A stretch of 64,000 nucleotides of DNA from an uncultured Methanoregula sp. (GTDB taxonomy: Archaea > Halobacteriota > Methanomicrobia > Methanomicrobiales > Methanospirillaceae). The first letter of the stretch is position 1, and every line of letters begins with the position of its first letter. Positions 36,024-45,133 of the stretch are shown here, one piece after another. Position numbers and translations under genes: made by a program. The notes beneath the pieces were generated by a model. That model did not search any database. It saw only the letters and a program-made list of their open reading frames with translations, and was not told where the DNA came from. The stretch lies in contig NZ_OY759744.1 of NCBI RefSeq assembly GCF_963662735.1, positions 620,001-684,000 of the forward strand, written 5' to 3'.

Positions 36024-36256
36024 GGGGGGGTCAGCGGTGGAAATGGTAATCGTATGAAACGGGAAGACATTCTGAACTTTTCACCGTAATTTCTATTTTT
36101 GGCATGCTTCCCGTAACCGGGATCTTAACATATTTCCACCTCCGACCCCCCAAAACATTAATGGAACAGTAACAGAAATTGCTGCATTTTTACGAGGATA
36201 AATTGCCACTATACCATGATATTCCTTATGGGGGGGTCGGTGGTGGAAATTTGTAA
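36024..36256. repeat. three copies of a GGGGGGTCxGxGGTGGAAAT repeat
   Basis: Copies at 36024-36049 (plus), 36132-36154 (inverted) and 36230-36256 (plus). The shared core is GGGGGGTC, two variable bases around a G, then GGTGGAAAT, followed by a looser GTAA. The third copy ends about 100 bases before the isochorismatase-like gene. The arrangement, two direct and one inverted, suggests binding sites or short dispersed repeats. Confidence 0.7.
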
Positions 36257-36354
36257 ATTATATCATGCGATGATGGCAGGAATAATTAAAAAAAGGGGCT
36301 TCCTGGCCAGAGCTTTCATATCCCCGGGCCCAATCTCTCTTAGAGGAATCCACT

Positions 36355-36918
36355 ATGCAGCAACCCGCACTGCTGATCATCGATATGCAGAACGATTTCG
36401 TTCTTGAGGGAAAGCCCCTCCGGGTGGCCCAGGCCCGCATTGTAGCGCCGAAGATCCGCCAGGTCCTTGACCGGTTCCGGGAGCGCAGCCTCCCGGTCTT
36501 CCACATCATCCGGGTCCACCGCAAGGATGGGTCAGATGTGGAGATCATCCGGCGGGAGCGCTTCCGTAACCAGCCGTTTGCGGTCGAGGGAACCCACGGG
36601 GCCGCTGTAATCGATGAACTTGCACCGGTCCCGGGCGAGTACGTGATCCCGAAGATCCGCATGAGCGCATTCATCGGCACAGAACTGGACCTGATGCTCC
36701 GGACCCTCGGGGTAACGGATCTCGTGGTGACCGGCATCCAGACGCCGAACTGTATCCGGACCACGGTCTTCGACGCGATCGCGTACAATTATCCCGTGAC
36801 ACTGGTTAAGGACGCAGTCGGGGCCCAGTCGGATGAGATCCATGAGGCCAATGTCCGCGACATGGCAAACATCGGGGTCGGGATCATGACCGCTCACGAG
36901 CTGATCGCGGCTCTCTGA
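36355..36918 (+). CDS. isochorismatase-like cysteine hydrolase
   Basis: 187 residues. The catalytic triad of the family is seen: Asp in [10 protein letters not shown] (about residue 10), Lys in [10 protein letters not shown] (about 101), and Cys in [11 protein letters not shown] (about 136), with the cis-peptide before it. These enzymes hydrolyse amides or enol ethers such as nicotinamide or isochorismate; the substrate cannot be told from sequence alone. A GAGGAA element precedes the start. The TauE-like permease gene follows 23 bases downstream, so they may be co-transcribed. Confidence 0.88.
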   Translation: MQQPALLIIDMQNDFVLEGKPLRVAQARIVAPKIRQVLDRFRERSLPVFHIIRVHRKDGSDVEIIRRERFRNQPFAVEGTHGAAVIDELAPVPGEYVIPKIRMSAFIGTELDLMLRTLGVTDLVVTGIQTPNCIRTTVFDAIAYNYPVTLVKDAVGAQSDEIHEANVRDMANIGVGIMTAHELIAAL

Positions 36919-36941
36919 CACGGTGCCTGCCAGGATTCCCC

Positions 36942-37727
36942 ATGCTCTCCGGCACCGAACTTGCAATCGCCGGACTCGTTGCTGGAGCGGCAGGGCTGAT
37001 CAATGCCATTGCCGGTGGCGGGACACTGGTCTCCTTTCCCGCCCTCCTTGCGATGGGTATCCCGCCCGTTGCCGCGAACGTTACCAATACCGTGGCGCTC
37101 TGTCCGGGCTACCTGGGAGGAGCGATTGCCCAGCGGAAGGATCTCAAAGGACAGGGGAGCCGGCTCCGGTTCTTTATCCCGGCCGCAATTATCGGGGGGA
37201 TCGCAGGCGGCATCCTCCTCCTTGTTATCAGCGAGCAGGTATTCCGGGTTCTCGTCCCCTTCCTGATCCTGCTCGCTGCCGTACTGCTCGCCGTGCAGGA
37301 CCGGGTCCGGGACTGGATTGTCCGGCACACTGCAGCGGGTACCGGCGTGGATGAAACGGACCGGGAGGCAGATGGATGCCGGCGGGCTGCACTGCCGGTG
37401 GGACTCGCTGCGGTCTACGGGGGCTACTTCGGCCCCGGGCTCTCCGTCATCTACCTTGCCGTGCTTGGGCTCTTCTTCGATGACAGCCTCACCCGGCTCA
37501 ATGCCCTCAAGCAGTGCATCTCGCTTGCCACCAATGTTGCAGCCGCGATCTTCTTCCTCTTCTCCGGTCTCGTAATCTGGCCGGTAGCAGCCGTGATGGC
37601 AGCCGGTGCCCTCGCCGGGGGCGGACTGGGAGGGGCCATTGCCGGGCGGATCGACCCGGCCCGGCTCCGGAGCGCAATCGTTGTGATTGGTATCATCGTC
37701 GGGGTCGTGCTCCTTCTCCGGTTATAA
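36942..37727 (+). CDS. TauE/SafE-family membrane permease
   Basis: 261 residues with about eight membrane helices. Typical features: [22 protein letters not shown] at the N-terminus, [25 protein letters not shown] glycine-rich helices, and the second repeat [14 protein letters not shown] with [21 protein letters not shown]. The family exports sulfite, sulfoacetate or related anions. The cytoplasmic loop (about 128-146) is unusually charged. The substrate here is unknown. Confidence 0.85.
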   Translation: MLSGTELAIAGLVAGAAGLINAIAGGGTLVSFPALLAMGIPPVAANVTNTVALCPGYLGGAIAQRKDLKGQGSRLRFFIPAAIIGGIAGGILLLVISEQVFRVLVPFLILLAAVLLAVQDRVRDWIVRHTAAGTGVDETDREADGCRRAALPVGLAAVYGGYFGPGLSVIYLAVLGLFFDDSLTRLNALKQCISLATNVAAAIFFLFSGLVIWPVAAVMAAGALAGGGLGGAIAGRIDPARLRSAIVVIGIIVGVVLLLRL

Positions 37728-37752
37728 CCCATAGGCCCGGGTGGGCCCCGGG

Positions 37753-38613
37753 TTACCCGAGCTCGAACGTGGTGACGCCGAAGATCTCATCGGAGGGGAG
37801 CGGGACCGGTTCCGGTTGCGAGTAGAGCCGGGCAGTGGAAAAGACCGTGATCATCTGCCGGTCCTGCACGAGCGCAACGGCTCCGGCATTCGGGACCGGT
37901 ATATCGAGGTAGAATGACTCGCCGGGTATACCGGCAACGAGGCCGTCGAGGATGAGGTCCGCGGTTGCCCGGTCCCGGGCAAAGAGCGGTCCTATCTTGT
38001 GGCCGGTCCGACAGGCCCTTCGTATGCCGTACCCGAGGATCTTTCCATCCCGGTCCAGTCTCGCAAGCCCGAAATGGCCCTCCTGGCCGATCCAGCAGCG
38101 GAGGAACGATTCCCGGCGGGCAGGGAAATGAGCGGCATCATAGTCGGCCAGGTCACGGAAAGGAACCTCACGGATCGGGACAAGACCGCCAGGCATCGCA
38201 CCGCCACCCCGTCCCTCGTACCGGGCATTATTGTAATGCAGGTACATGCCGCCATCGTTCTGGTACTTGTCCACCATCGCGACAACGCCGTCACAACCCA
38301 CGGTACGGGAGCCTGCATGGCGCATGGCGTACCGGTAGAGCCGCATCCCGATCCCCCGTGCCCGGAACGCAGGGTCGACAATAAAGAGACCGTAAAAGGA
38401 GAAACCGTCGCCGTAATTGACCACCGAGATCGTCCCCACGATCTTCCCGTCCGCTTCTGCGCAGAAAAAACCCCCGGGATCAGCGGCATAGAAACACTCC
38501 GCATCTGAAAGCCCGGGGTTCCAGCCTTCTCCCGCGGCCCAGTCGACCGCGAGCGCAACTTCCGCACGGCTCATCTGCCGCAGCCCGACACCCCGATCCA
38601 TGTTCGAAACCAT
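37753..38613 (-). CDS. GNAT-family N-acetyltransferase with C-terminal YitH-like domain
   Basis: About 286 residues from the ATG at 38613; the ATG at 38601 or a TTG at 38688 are alternatives. The N-terminal GNAT domain has IVGTISVVNYG, FYGLFIVDPAFRARGIGMRLYRYA (acetyl-CoA loop), and GCDGVVAMVDKYQN. The C-terminal half (YDAAHFPARRESFL, ILGYGIRR, GHKIGPLFARD) matches the second domain of YitH/HolE-like acetyltransferases. The acceptor is unknown. Confidence 0.8.
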   Translation of the reverse strand: MVSNMDRGVGLRQMSRAEVALAVDWAAGEGWNPGLSDAECFYAADPGGFFCAEADGKIVGTISVVNYGDGFSFYGLFIVDPAFRARGIGMRLYRYAMRHAGSRTVGCDGVVAMVDKYQNDGGMYLHYNNARYEGRGGGAMPGGLVPIREVPFRDLADYDAAHFPARRESFLRCWIGQEGHFGLARLDRDGKILGYGIRRACRTGHKIGPLFARDRATADLILDGLVAGIPGESFYLDIPVPNAGAVALVQDRQMITVFSTARLYSQPEPVPLPSDEIFGVTTFELG

Positions 38614-38747
38614 CTGATCCGGTATTTGCGGAACAGCTACATACACGTGGCGGTGAGACGGATCACCGGACACCAGCCGGATCTGCAATCTTCAGGATAA
38701 CAGGATAATGCAGAAAAAAGAAAAAGAGACCGGTACTCCCTGACACA

Positions 38748-39524
38748 TCAGAGAGCGTTCACGAGCGAGCGACGCGTGACAAGGCCGAAGAGTTTGCCCT
38801 TGTCCATCACCGGCAGGGAACTGATATTCTTCTTGAGCAGGGTCTTGACCACATCGGCAGCGGTCGCCGTCCGCTCGACCGAGAGGAGCGGGGCGCTCAT
38901 GATGTCCCGGACGATCATGTTCCGGATCCGGTGGTCCTGGTGGTTATCGGTCACCGACTCGCGGAACTTCCTCATCGCAATTGCCACGTCGGTCTCCGTC
39001 ACTATCCCCAGGTACTTGTCCTGCTCCGATACCACGAAGCGGGAGACCTTGTCGTCGAGCATCCTGCGCCGGAGGTGCACAACCCGCTCGTTTGCATCAA
39101 TGGTGACCACTTTCTCAATGGCCCCGTCAATACCGTCTTCGGGGAGGTACTTCTTCAGCAGGTCTCCTGCCGCTACCTGGCCGATGAGCTTGTGATCCGC
39201 ATCATAGACCACTACCAGCTTGTACCGCTGGAGCAGCGGGATCAGGACATTGACATTTTCATCCGGATATACGCTCGTGAAATCCTCTTCAACCACGCTT
39301 GCCACATGGATGGCAGCCGGTGCAATATCGGAATTCTGCTTGCTGCCCAGCTTCTCGGCTATTGCCTGCCGGGATACGGTCCCGATAACCGCGTTATTAT
39401 TCATCGCAATGAGGGGGTCGATACCTCCGTCAAGCATCTTATCGAGTGCTTCGGTGATTTTTGCTGATTTTGCGATCGTCATTGGCTTTGCCATTACGTC
39501 TCGGATAAAAACATCTTTTGTCAT
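38748..39524 (-). CDS. four-CBS-domain protein
   Basis: 258 residues made entirely of four CBS motifs (about 1-60, 68-125, 130-190, 200-258), each recognisable from RDVM/RDIM entries and LVGI-type G.v strands. CBS pairs (Bateman modules) bind adenosine ligands such as AMP, ATP or SAM. No catalytic domain is attached, so it should regulate a partner or act as a ligand sensor. It is the last gene of five consecutive CBS genes and overlaps the previous one by 4 bases. Confidence 0.9.
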   Translation of the reverse strand: MTKDVFIRDVMAKPMTIAKSAKITEALDKMLDGGIDPLIAMNNNAVIGTVSRQAIAEKLGSKQNSDIAPAAIHVASVVEEDFTSVYPDENVNVLIPLLQRYKLVVVYDADHKLIGQVAAGDLLKKYLPEDGIDGAIEKVVTIDANERVVHLRRRMLDDKVSRFVVSEQDKYLGIVTETDVAIAMRKFRESVTDNHQDHRIRNMIVRDIMSAPLLSVERTATAADVVKTLLKKNISSLPVMDKGKLFGLVTRRSLVNAL

Positions 39525-40369
39525 TTCGCCACTTCCTTTATGATATCATCGCGTTTTACAATCCCGGAAATTGTGCCATTCTCCATGACAACAAGGCTGT
39601 TGACATGGTGTCTTCCCATCATTGCGATAGCTTCCTGGAGATCGGTTCCTGCGGGTACCGTGATAACGGGACTTGTCATCACATCATCCGCAGTAACCGA
39701 TGCGACCGAGAGCAGCCCCTGGCCGCCCGTTCCCTGTGCAGCAGCACGTCTCGTTATGGTTACATCTTTTCCCACCACGCCGGAAATCCTGGGTTCATCT
39801 TCGTAGAACGCAAGGTTCGTCTCGGTGATGATGCCGGCGGGATCACCCTCCTCGTCGCATACCAGCACCTTGTCGTTGCGTCCCTTCATCACGCTGATCA
39901 CGTGGTTCAGCGAATGGTACCGGCTGACTACCGATACATCCTCCATCACGTCCCCGACGGTACCACTGATATGCCGGACAAGGGCGGATTTCATCAGATC
40001 GGTCTTGGTTACGATCCCTGCAACACGTCCGGTTTCAATAACCGGAACGCTGCTGATGCCCCGTTCAACAAAGAGCCGGGCAACCGTGCGGAGCTCTGCA
40101 TCGGGGGCAACGGAAACGGGGTTCTCTGTTGCAAGGACGCCTACCGGTATCCGGTCGAGCGGCCGGCGCCGCCAGGCTGGTTCTCCCTGCCGGAGCCGGT
40201 ACGCGATATCCTTCTTCGTGAGAATCCCGGTAAGGGTTCCCTCGTCCATGACCAGCAGGCGCGAGATCTTGTGCCGGACCATCAGGTTCCTCGCATGGGC
40301 TACAGTCTCGTTCGGGGAGACCGTGTAGACCGGCGCGGTCATCACATCACGGGCATACATCCTTTTCAC
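39521..40369 (-). CDS. four-CBS-domain protein
   Basis: 282 residues with four CBS motifs: YARDVMTAPVYTV, then VLATENPVSVAPD, then VGDVMEDVSVV, then ADDVMTSPVITVPAG, each followed by a GI.T..D pattern (LTGILTKKDI, VAGIVTKTDL, PAGIITETNL, ISGIVKRDDI). That pattern supplies the ribose-binding Asp/Asn. Overlaps both neighbours by 4 bases (ATGA), so it is translated with them. Confidence 0.9.
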   Translation of the reverse strand: MKRMYARDVMTAPVYTVSPNETVAHARNLMVRHKISRLLVMDEGTLTGILTKKDIAYRLRQGEPAWRRRPLDRIPVGVLATENPVSVAPDAELRTVARLFVERGISSVPVIETGRVAGIVTKTDLMKSALVRHISGTVGDVMEDVSVVSRYHSLNHVISVMKGRNDKVLVCDEEGDPAGIITETNLAFYEDEPRISGVVGKDVTITRRAAAQGTGGQGLLSVASVTADDVMTSPVITVPAGTDLQEAIAMMGRHHVNSLVVMENGTISGIVKRDDIIKEVAK

Positions 40370-41307
40370 CCCTTCGCAAATGCCTTCACAAGGTCGAACT
40401 CGGTGACGAGCCCGATCGGGCGGGAGTCCTCGATCACCGGGAGCGCCCCGATGTTCTTTTCCAGCATCTCGCGGGCAACCTCGTTGATGCTCTTCTCCGG
40501 CGTTGTCGTGAAGAGCTCCCCGGCGATCAGGGTCCGGACCGGCAGGTTCACAACTTCCGCAACATTGCCCGTAGTGAGCCGGGAAAAGACTTCACGGCTG
40601 CCGAGATACCGCATGATGTCCGTTGCCGTTATGATGCCGTAAAGGACATCATCGCTGACCACCGGCAGCCGCCGTAACCGGTACTTCGTCATGTCCTTTG
40701 TCACGGATGCAATCGGGCTGTCGGGCCCGGTGACCCGCAGGGTCGTGCTCATCACATCTTCGGCCCGGAGAGTGCTCCGCTCGGCCTCGAGCACCCGCAT
40801 GACGTCGCGTTCCGTTACGATCCCCAGGAGGAGATCTTCCTTGTCGACAACGGGAAGGCCCCCGATCTTCTTTTTGACAATAACGTCAACCGCATCGCTG
40901 ATCCGGGCATCGCTCCGGAGTGTCGCGAGCTGCTGGGTCATGATCGCCCGGACGGGCTCGTTGAGTGCAGCAATGAGGTTTCCCCCGTGCCGGACCTGGA
41001 TGAGCCGGAACTTGTCCCCGCCACCGATGAGATTGATGATATCTCCCGAGGTGATGATCCCAAGGACCCGTCCCGTGCCGGCATCGGTCACGGGAAGCCT
41101 GCGGAACCCGCACTTCGTCATCTGCTCCACCGCCGCAATGATACTCTGTGTCGGCGGTACTGAAATGACGTCGCGGGTGGCGATCGCCATGATCTCACCT
41201 TCCTGTTCCACGATATGGGATTTGAACTCCACCGGGCCCCGGTCGAGTTTTCCCTGCATCTTCAGGAGCCTGTCGCCCTGCTTTATGCCCCGGTCATTCT
41301 GGTGCAT
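40366..41307 (-). CDS. four-CBS-domain protein with N-terminal extension
   Basis: 313 residues: a 40-residue polar N-terminus, then four CBS motifs (ATRDVISVPP, VRAIMTQQLATL, AEDVMSTTLRV, VRTLIAGELFTT) with ligand-site patterns GIITSGDI, GIVTERDV, GIITATDI and GLVTEFDL. The start at 41307 has GGAGGGTG a few bases upstream. Ligand and target unknown. Confidence 0.9.
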   Translation of the reverse strand: MHQNDRGIKQGDRLLKMQGKLDRGPVEFKSHIVEQEGEIMAIATRDVISVPPTQSIIAAVEQMTKCGFRRLPVTDAGTGRVLGIITSGDIINLIGGGDKFRLIQVRHGGNLIAALNEPVRAIMTQQLATLRSDARISDAVDVIVKKKIGGLPVVDKEDLLLGIVTERDVMRVLEAERSTLRAEDVMSTTLRVTGPDSPIASVTKDMTKYRLRRLPVVSDDVLYGIITATDIMRYLGSREVFSRLTTGNVAEVVNLPVRTLIAGELFTTTPEKSINEVAREMLEKNIGALPVIEDSRPIGLVTEFDLVKAFAKG

Positions 41308-41406
41308 GTATCACCCTCCACTTGGTTTACTGACCAGTTTTTCTGTTATCCTGATAACGGGGTCTTCCCGGAGTCCGGGAACGACCGCGGCGATCCATAC
41401 ACCCGG

Positions 41407-42156
41407 CTATGCGAGCGCGGCAAGAATATCGTGCCGGTTGATGACCCCGACGAGGTGATCCCCGTTCATCACCGGGAGCAGGCTGATGTCATGCTTCACG
41501 AGCATCTCTGCAGCGGTGCTGACGGGGTCGTCGGGCGTTATCGTGAACACCTCTTTGGTCATCATGTCTTCCAGAGGTATCCTGGCATTGCGGGCAATCT
41601 CAGACCGGACGTGCCGTGTGCTGATCAGGTCGCGCCGCGAGACTATCCCTACGAGCCGCTTCTTCTTGACAACCGGGAACGCGGAATACCCGCTTTCCAT
41701 GATCATCGTGTATACCTGCTGGAGCTCATCTGCGGGATCGGCTGCTACCACCCTGCCCGACATCCTGTCGGCGACCTCGCCATGGAGTTCATTGCGCGAT
41801 ATGATGACCGGGAAGAGGTCGGCAAGGAGCACCCCGCCTATCATCCGGGGGCGGGGGCTGACCACTGCTGCGCTGTCCGTATGGAACTCCCGCATCGTTT
41901 TTGCCACCCGCTCGATGGAATCTGCAGGGTCCGCTAAGGGAGCATCCCTCACGAATCCCTGGATCGTCACGTTCGACTTCGTAGAGGTTTCCCTCAGGCC
42001 GTCCGTGATATCGATGTACCCGAGCAGGTTTCGTTTTGCATCCACGATGTAGATTTCACGGAACCGGTCATCTCTCAAGATCTGCCGTGCCTTGGTTATC
42101 TGGTCGGTTGGTTTCAGCACAGGGATCTCGATGATGAAATCCTGTGCTGTCCTCAT
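41407..42156 (-). CDS. four-CBS-domain protein, first repeats degenerate
   Basis: 249 residues. Repeats 3 and 4 are standard (VADRMSGRVV, LVGIVSRRDL; LEDMMTKEVF, LVGVINRHDI). Repeats 1 and 2 are weaker (IIEIPVLKPT, LLGYIDITDG; IQGFVRDAPL, MIGGVLLADL), so one Bateman module may have lost ligand binding. ATGA overlap with the upstream gene; 99-base gap to the next. Confidence 0.85.
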   Translation of the reverse strand: MRTAQDFIIEIPVLKPTDQITKARQILRDDRFREIYIVDAKRNLLGYIDITDGLRETSTKSNVTIQGFVRDAPLADPADSIERVAKTMREFHTDSAAVVSPRPRMIGGVLLADLFPVIISRNELHGEVADRMSGRVVAADPADELQQVYTMIMESGYSAFPVVKKKRLVGIVSRRDLISTRHVRSEIARNARIPLEDMMTKEVFTITPDDPVSTAAEMLVKHDISLLPVMNGDHLVGVINRHDILAALA

Positions 42157-42719
42157 GTGATATTGTCCTCCTCACGGCAGCGGGGGCAGAGCAGGACACT
42201 GTCCACCCGCTTGAGATCATCAGACATCTGGCTGCAGCGGCTGCATACACCCTGCTCAACAATCTCCTCACGGTTGATCTCGATGAGATCGGTTAAGAGT
42301 TCGTTGAGTTCGTTGGAGACGGTCAGGAGATCCCGCACGGTTACGATACCGATGACTTTCTTGGTCTCATCGACAACGGGGATTCTCCTGACCTTGTGCT
42401 TCACCATCATGTGGGCGGCATCGCCTACAGTTTTCTCCGCACTCACCGTAATGAGTGGCGTGCTCATGATTTCGTTCACGTGCACTGTACTTGGCTTGAG
42501 ATCCTTTGCAACGACCTTGCAGTTGATATCCTGTTCAGTCACGATGCCGACAGGCAGGTTGTGGTTGAGGACAATGCAGCTTCCTACATCGTCGTGGCAC
42601 ATTGCTGCTGCCGCCTTTGCTACCGTGGCACCTGAGCTGATCGTGGTCGGGTCGTGCCGCATCACCTCTTTTAAGGAAACGCGGGTCTCGAAGCGAATTG
42701 CGTTGGATGTCTTTTTCAT
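42153..42719 (-). CDS. CBS-pair protein with C-terminal zinc ribbon
   Basis: 188 residues: one CBS pair (MRHDPTTISSG, PVGIVTEQDI; VNEIMSTPLITV, VIGIVTVRDL) followed by a zinc ribbon, CSRCSQ and CPRC, spaced 16-20 residues apart. Zinc-ribbon CBS proteins are common in methanogens and may bind nucleic acid or protein. It is the first gene of the CBS operon, with a full GGAGGTGA ribosome-binding site (42723-42730) and a TATA box at 42781. Confidence 0.9.
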   Translation of the reverse strand: MKKTSNAIRFETRVSLKEVMRHDPTTISSGATVAKAAAAMCHDDVGSCIVLNHNLPVGIVTEQDINCKVVAKDLKPSTVHVNEIMSTPLITVSAEKTVGDAAHMMVKHKVRRIPVVDETKKVIGIVTVRDLLTVSNELNELLTDLIEINREEIVEQGVCSRCSQMSDDLKRVDSVLLCPRCREEDNIT

Positions 42720-42722
42720 GAG

Positions 42723-42730
42723 TCACCTCC
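42723..42730 (-). promoter_or_regulatory. strong ribosome-binding site of the CBS operon
   Basis: The minus strand reads GGAGGTGA three bases before the ATG at 42719. It is a near-perfect complement to the 16S 3' end and is stronger than sites elsewhere in the window. Confidence 0.75.
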
Positions 42731-42780
42731 GTGGTGTGCTTGGTTCTGATGATTACAATTAGCATACTACCTCATCCCCC

Positions 42781-42788
42781 TATAAATA
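42781..42788 (-). promoter_or_regulatory. TATA box of the CBS operon
   Basis: The minus strand reads TATTTATA, about 60 bases upstream of the first CBS gene, predicting a leader of roughly 35-40 bases. The rest of the 253-base divergent gap (42720-42972) also holds the promoter region of the Era-like GTPase; no gene is visible in it. Confidence 0.5.
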
Positions 42789-42972
42789 CAATTTGGCACA
42801 GGCAACTCAGCCATGCATATGAGTAATATCCGGGCAAACCGGAATGCAATTACCGGCGAGACTCCCGGGTTCTCCGACAAGAAACATAATAAACAGCGTA
42901 TTCTATACACTACTAACGAAACATGGTGAATTCTTTGTACCTGAATACAAGACGTAAATTGCGGGGTGTACC

Positions 42973-43626
42973 GTGAAAATATTTTACCAGACGTTTGGTA
43001 CTGTCAAGAAGAAATTTTCCTCATTCCTCAACCGCTTTTTCAAGAAGAAGCGGACCCGTATCGGCATCTACGGCCCGCCCAATGCAGGGAAGACAACGCT
43101 TGCAAACCGCATTGCCCGGGACTGGACCGGGGATGCCGTAGGCCCGGTAAGCGAGATCCCCCACGAGACCCGCAGGGCACGGAAGAAGGAAGATGTCATC
43201 ATCTCCGGGGCAAACGGCAGTACGATAACAATGGATATCGTGGACACCCCGGGTGTCACCACCAAGATCGATTATCACGAGTTCCTCGAGTTCGGGATGG
43301 AGAAGGACGAAGCGATCATCCGTGCGCGGGAAGCTACCGAGGGTGTGGCAGAAGCCATGCACTGGCTGCGCGAAGATATCGACGGCGTTGTGTACATGCT
43401 GGACTCGACCCTCGATCCCTTCATGCAGGTCAATATCATGATGATCGGGATCATCGAGAGCCGGAACCTGCCGGTGATCATCGTGGCCAACAAGATCGAT
43501 CTCCCGGATGCAGCACCGGCCCGGATCCGCAGCGCATTCCCCCAGCACCCGGTCGTAGCCATATCGGGACTCGAAGGCAGGAATGTTGAAGATCTCTACG
43601 AGATGATGCTCGAATACTTCGGGTGA
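42973..43626 (+). CDS. Era-like GTP-binding protein
   Basis: 217 residues; start codon GTG at 42973 after GGGGTG. G motifs: G1 IYGPPNAGKTT at about residues 33-43, G3 VDTPGVTT, G4 VANKIDLPD, and an IHPV-like G5 region (AISGLEG). The basic N-terminus (FLNRFFKKKRTR) could touch membrane or RNA. In archaea this GTPase is linked to OapB/ArvB- and OapC/ArvC-type proteins in a conserved neighbourhood of unknown function. Here the OapC-like gene follows with a 4-base overlap. Confidence 0.85.
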   Translation: MKIFYQTFGTVKKKFSSFLNRFFKKKRTRIGIYGPPNAGKTTLANRIARDWTGDAVGPVSEIPHETRRARKKEDVIISGANGSTITMDIVDTPGVTTKIDYHEFLEFGMEKDEAIIRAREATEGVAEAMHWLREDIDGVVYMLDSTLDPFMQVNIMMIGIIESRNLPVIIVANKIDLPDAAPARIRSAFPQHPVVAISGLEGRNVEDLYEMMLEYFG

Positions 43627-44039
43627 ACACTATGCCGCACAAGTGTACGAAATGCGGGCGGGAATACAAGGACGGGTCAACCGAGATCCTGAAAGGGTGT
43701 GCCAGTTGCGGCGGCAAGAAGTTCCTCTACATCAAGGAAGGGGAGCTCAACAGGGACGTGCTCGAAGAGAAGTCCATCGAGGAGATCGCCGAGGAATCTC
43801 ATGAAGAGGTTCTCGAGATAGTTGAGCCCAAAACAAAGAAAGAAGTGGAGATGTACGACCGGGTGGAGACCATCCGGATCGTCTCTCCCGGCTCGTACGA
43901 GCTGAACCTCGAGAAGATGGCGGAGAGCGATGAACGGATCGTGAGCGTAGGCAAGGAAGGCAGTTACATCATCGACCTCATGTCCATGGCAAAAGAGCAG
44001 CCGAAAAAGAAGCCGGCCAGAGAAAAGAAGAAGAGATAA
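43623..44039 (+). CDS. OapC/ArvC-family zinc-ribbon protein
   Basis: 138 residues. An N-terminal zinc ribbon (CTKCGREY, then CASCGGKKF), a long acidic linker rich in Glu (about 38-80), a small beta domain (TIRIVSPGSYELNLEKM, SYIIDLMSM) and a lysine-rich tail. This arrangement matches the archaeal COG3364/OapC family, function unknown. It overlaps the GTPase stop (ATG inside GGTGAACACTATG region), so the products likely act together. Confidence 0.8.
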   Translation: MNTMPHKCTKCGREYKDGSTEILKGCASCGGKKFLYIKEGELNRDVLEEKSIEEIAEESHEEVLEIVEPKTKKEVEMYDRVETIRIVSPGSYELNLEKMAESDERIVSVGKEGSYIIDLMSMAKEQPKKKPAREKKKR

Positions 44040-44242
44040 TATCCTTTTTAATAGGGACCGGTATTATTCGACAGGGACATCAGGGGAAGGTTTCCCGGTA
44101 CCCCGACGGTTTCCCAAAATAGTTCCGGTATTTTCTTACAGTTCAGTTCTGTTTTCAGGATAATTTTCCATGGCCGGTAAAACCGGATACCCGGTAACAT
44201 GGGACGTGGCGGGAAGCACCCTGGCAGTCAAGGGAGATATGA

Positions 44243-45133
44243 CTATTCAGGCAGGGTCCCGTTGAGCTCTTCGGAGAGGGTATGCCATCCGAGGGCTTCC
44301 AGGTATTTGGGAGTGGCCATTATGTAGGGGTACTCGGTATAGCTGATCGGGTAAGGATCCGGCGGGTTGCAGTTCTCTTCATACGATCCGATTGTATTGA
44401 ACCACTTGTCCCGGAATGTCATGTTGCCGTCCAATGCGTTGTAATATCCCCGGACGTGTGCACACCAGGGATCATAATAGTAGGAGCCGTTTGCAAGCTC
44501 CACTTCCACCCACTGGTGCGAAGAGGTCCGGACGAGATGGGACTCGATGCCGGATTCCTGTGCCATGAAGGCGAACAACGTAGAATATTCCCTGCATTCG
44601 CCAACTTTGTTGTAAGCAATCCAGTAGGGATCGTCAGCGAACATGGTCCCATCCGCGTTCTTCTGCGGGTACAGGATCCCATCATAGTACGGGCCTGCCA
44701 TCACCCGGTTATGATCGTCCGCAAGGAGCTCGTAAGTACAAGCTGCATTGGGACATACGACTGCCGAAAGATTGGAATTGGGCTCGATCCAGTCGTTCAT
44801 CTCCCACTTAAAAATTTCATCGAGCCGGGCTTCCGGATCCGGGATACTTCGGGCTCTTTCCAGCTCAGCGGTGATACTTTGGTTGGCCTCTGGGTAAATT
44901 TCCCGGTTATATCGTGCATTCATGTAAAAATTAAGGGATATGATGGAATCAGCATCGCTCTTCTCCAGGTTGATGACATCGGCAGACCGGGGGTCGAGCG
45001 AGGGGAACGGATTCAGGTACGGGAACTCCACTATCAATACAACAAAGGATAATGCGAGCATGGCAATGGCAGACAGGCCAACCAATGCAAGTTCCAGGTT
45101 CTTATTCCCGGATACTCCCCTCTTTTTCTGCAT
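44243..45133 (-). CDS. membrane-anchored transglutaminase-like protein
   Basis: 296 residues from the ATG at 45133, seven bases after GAGGG; a GTG at 45145 is an alternative. One N-terminal membrane helix (ALVGLSAIAMLALSFVVLI) is followed by an extracellular domain with the catalytic-type pattern: CREYSTLFAFMAQE (Cys), RTSSHQWVEVEL (His) and YYYDPWCAH (Asp). The order Cys-His-Asp fits the transglutaminase/cysteine-protease superfamily. Many archaeal members are predicted proteases or amidases on surface proteins. Intergenic signals upstream include an exact dyad at 45259-45274. Confidence 0.75.
   Translation of the reverse strand: MQKKRGVSGNKNLELALVGLSAIAMLALSFVVLIVEFPYLNPFPSLDPRSADVINLEKSDADSIISLNFYMNARYNREIYPEANQSITAELERARSIPDPEARLDEIFKWEMNDWIEPNSNLSAVVCPNAACTYELLADDHNRVMAGPYYDGILYPQKNADGTMFADDPYWIAYNKVGECREYSTLFAFMAQESGIESHLVRTSSHQWVEVELANGSYYYDPWCAHVRGYYNALDGNMTFRDKWFNTIGSYEENCNPPDPYPISYTEYPYIMATPKYLEALGWHTLSEELNGTLPE

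Larger units (their letters stand above)
35692..36354. other. 663-base gene-free spacer with repeats
   Basis: Beyond the ribosomal promoter I see no credible gene on either strand. The right half carries three copies of a G-rich repeat (36024-36049, 36132-36154 inverted, 36230-36256). An untranslated RNA is possible, but nothing here resembles RNase P, SRP or a box C/D or H/ACA guide that I can identify by eye. Confidence 0.5.

Noticed and set aside
36216..36407. Short plus-strand open frame before the isochorismatase gene
   Set aside because: It overlaps the repeat and the start of the real gene and has no recognisable codon pattern.
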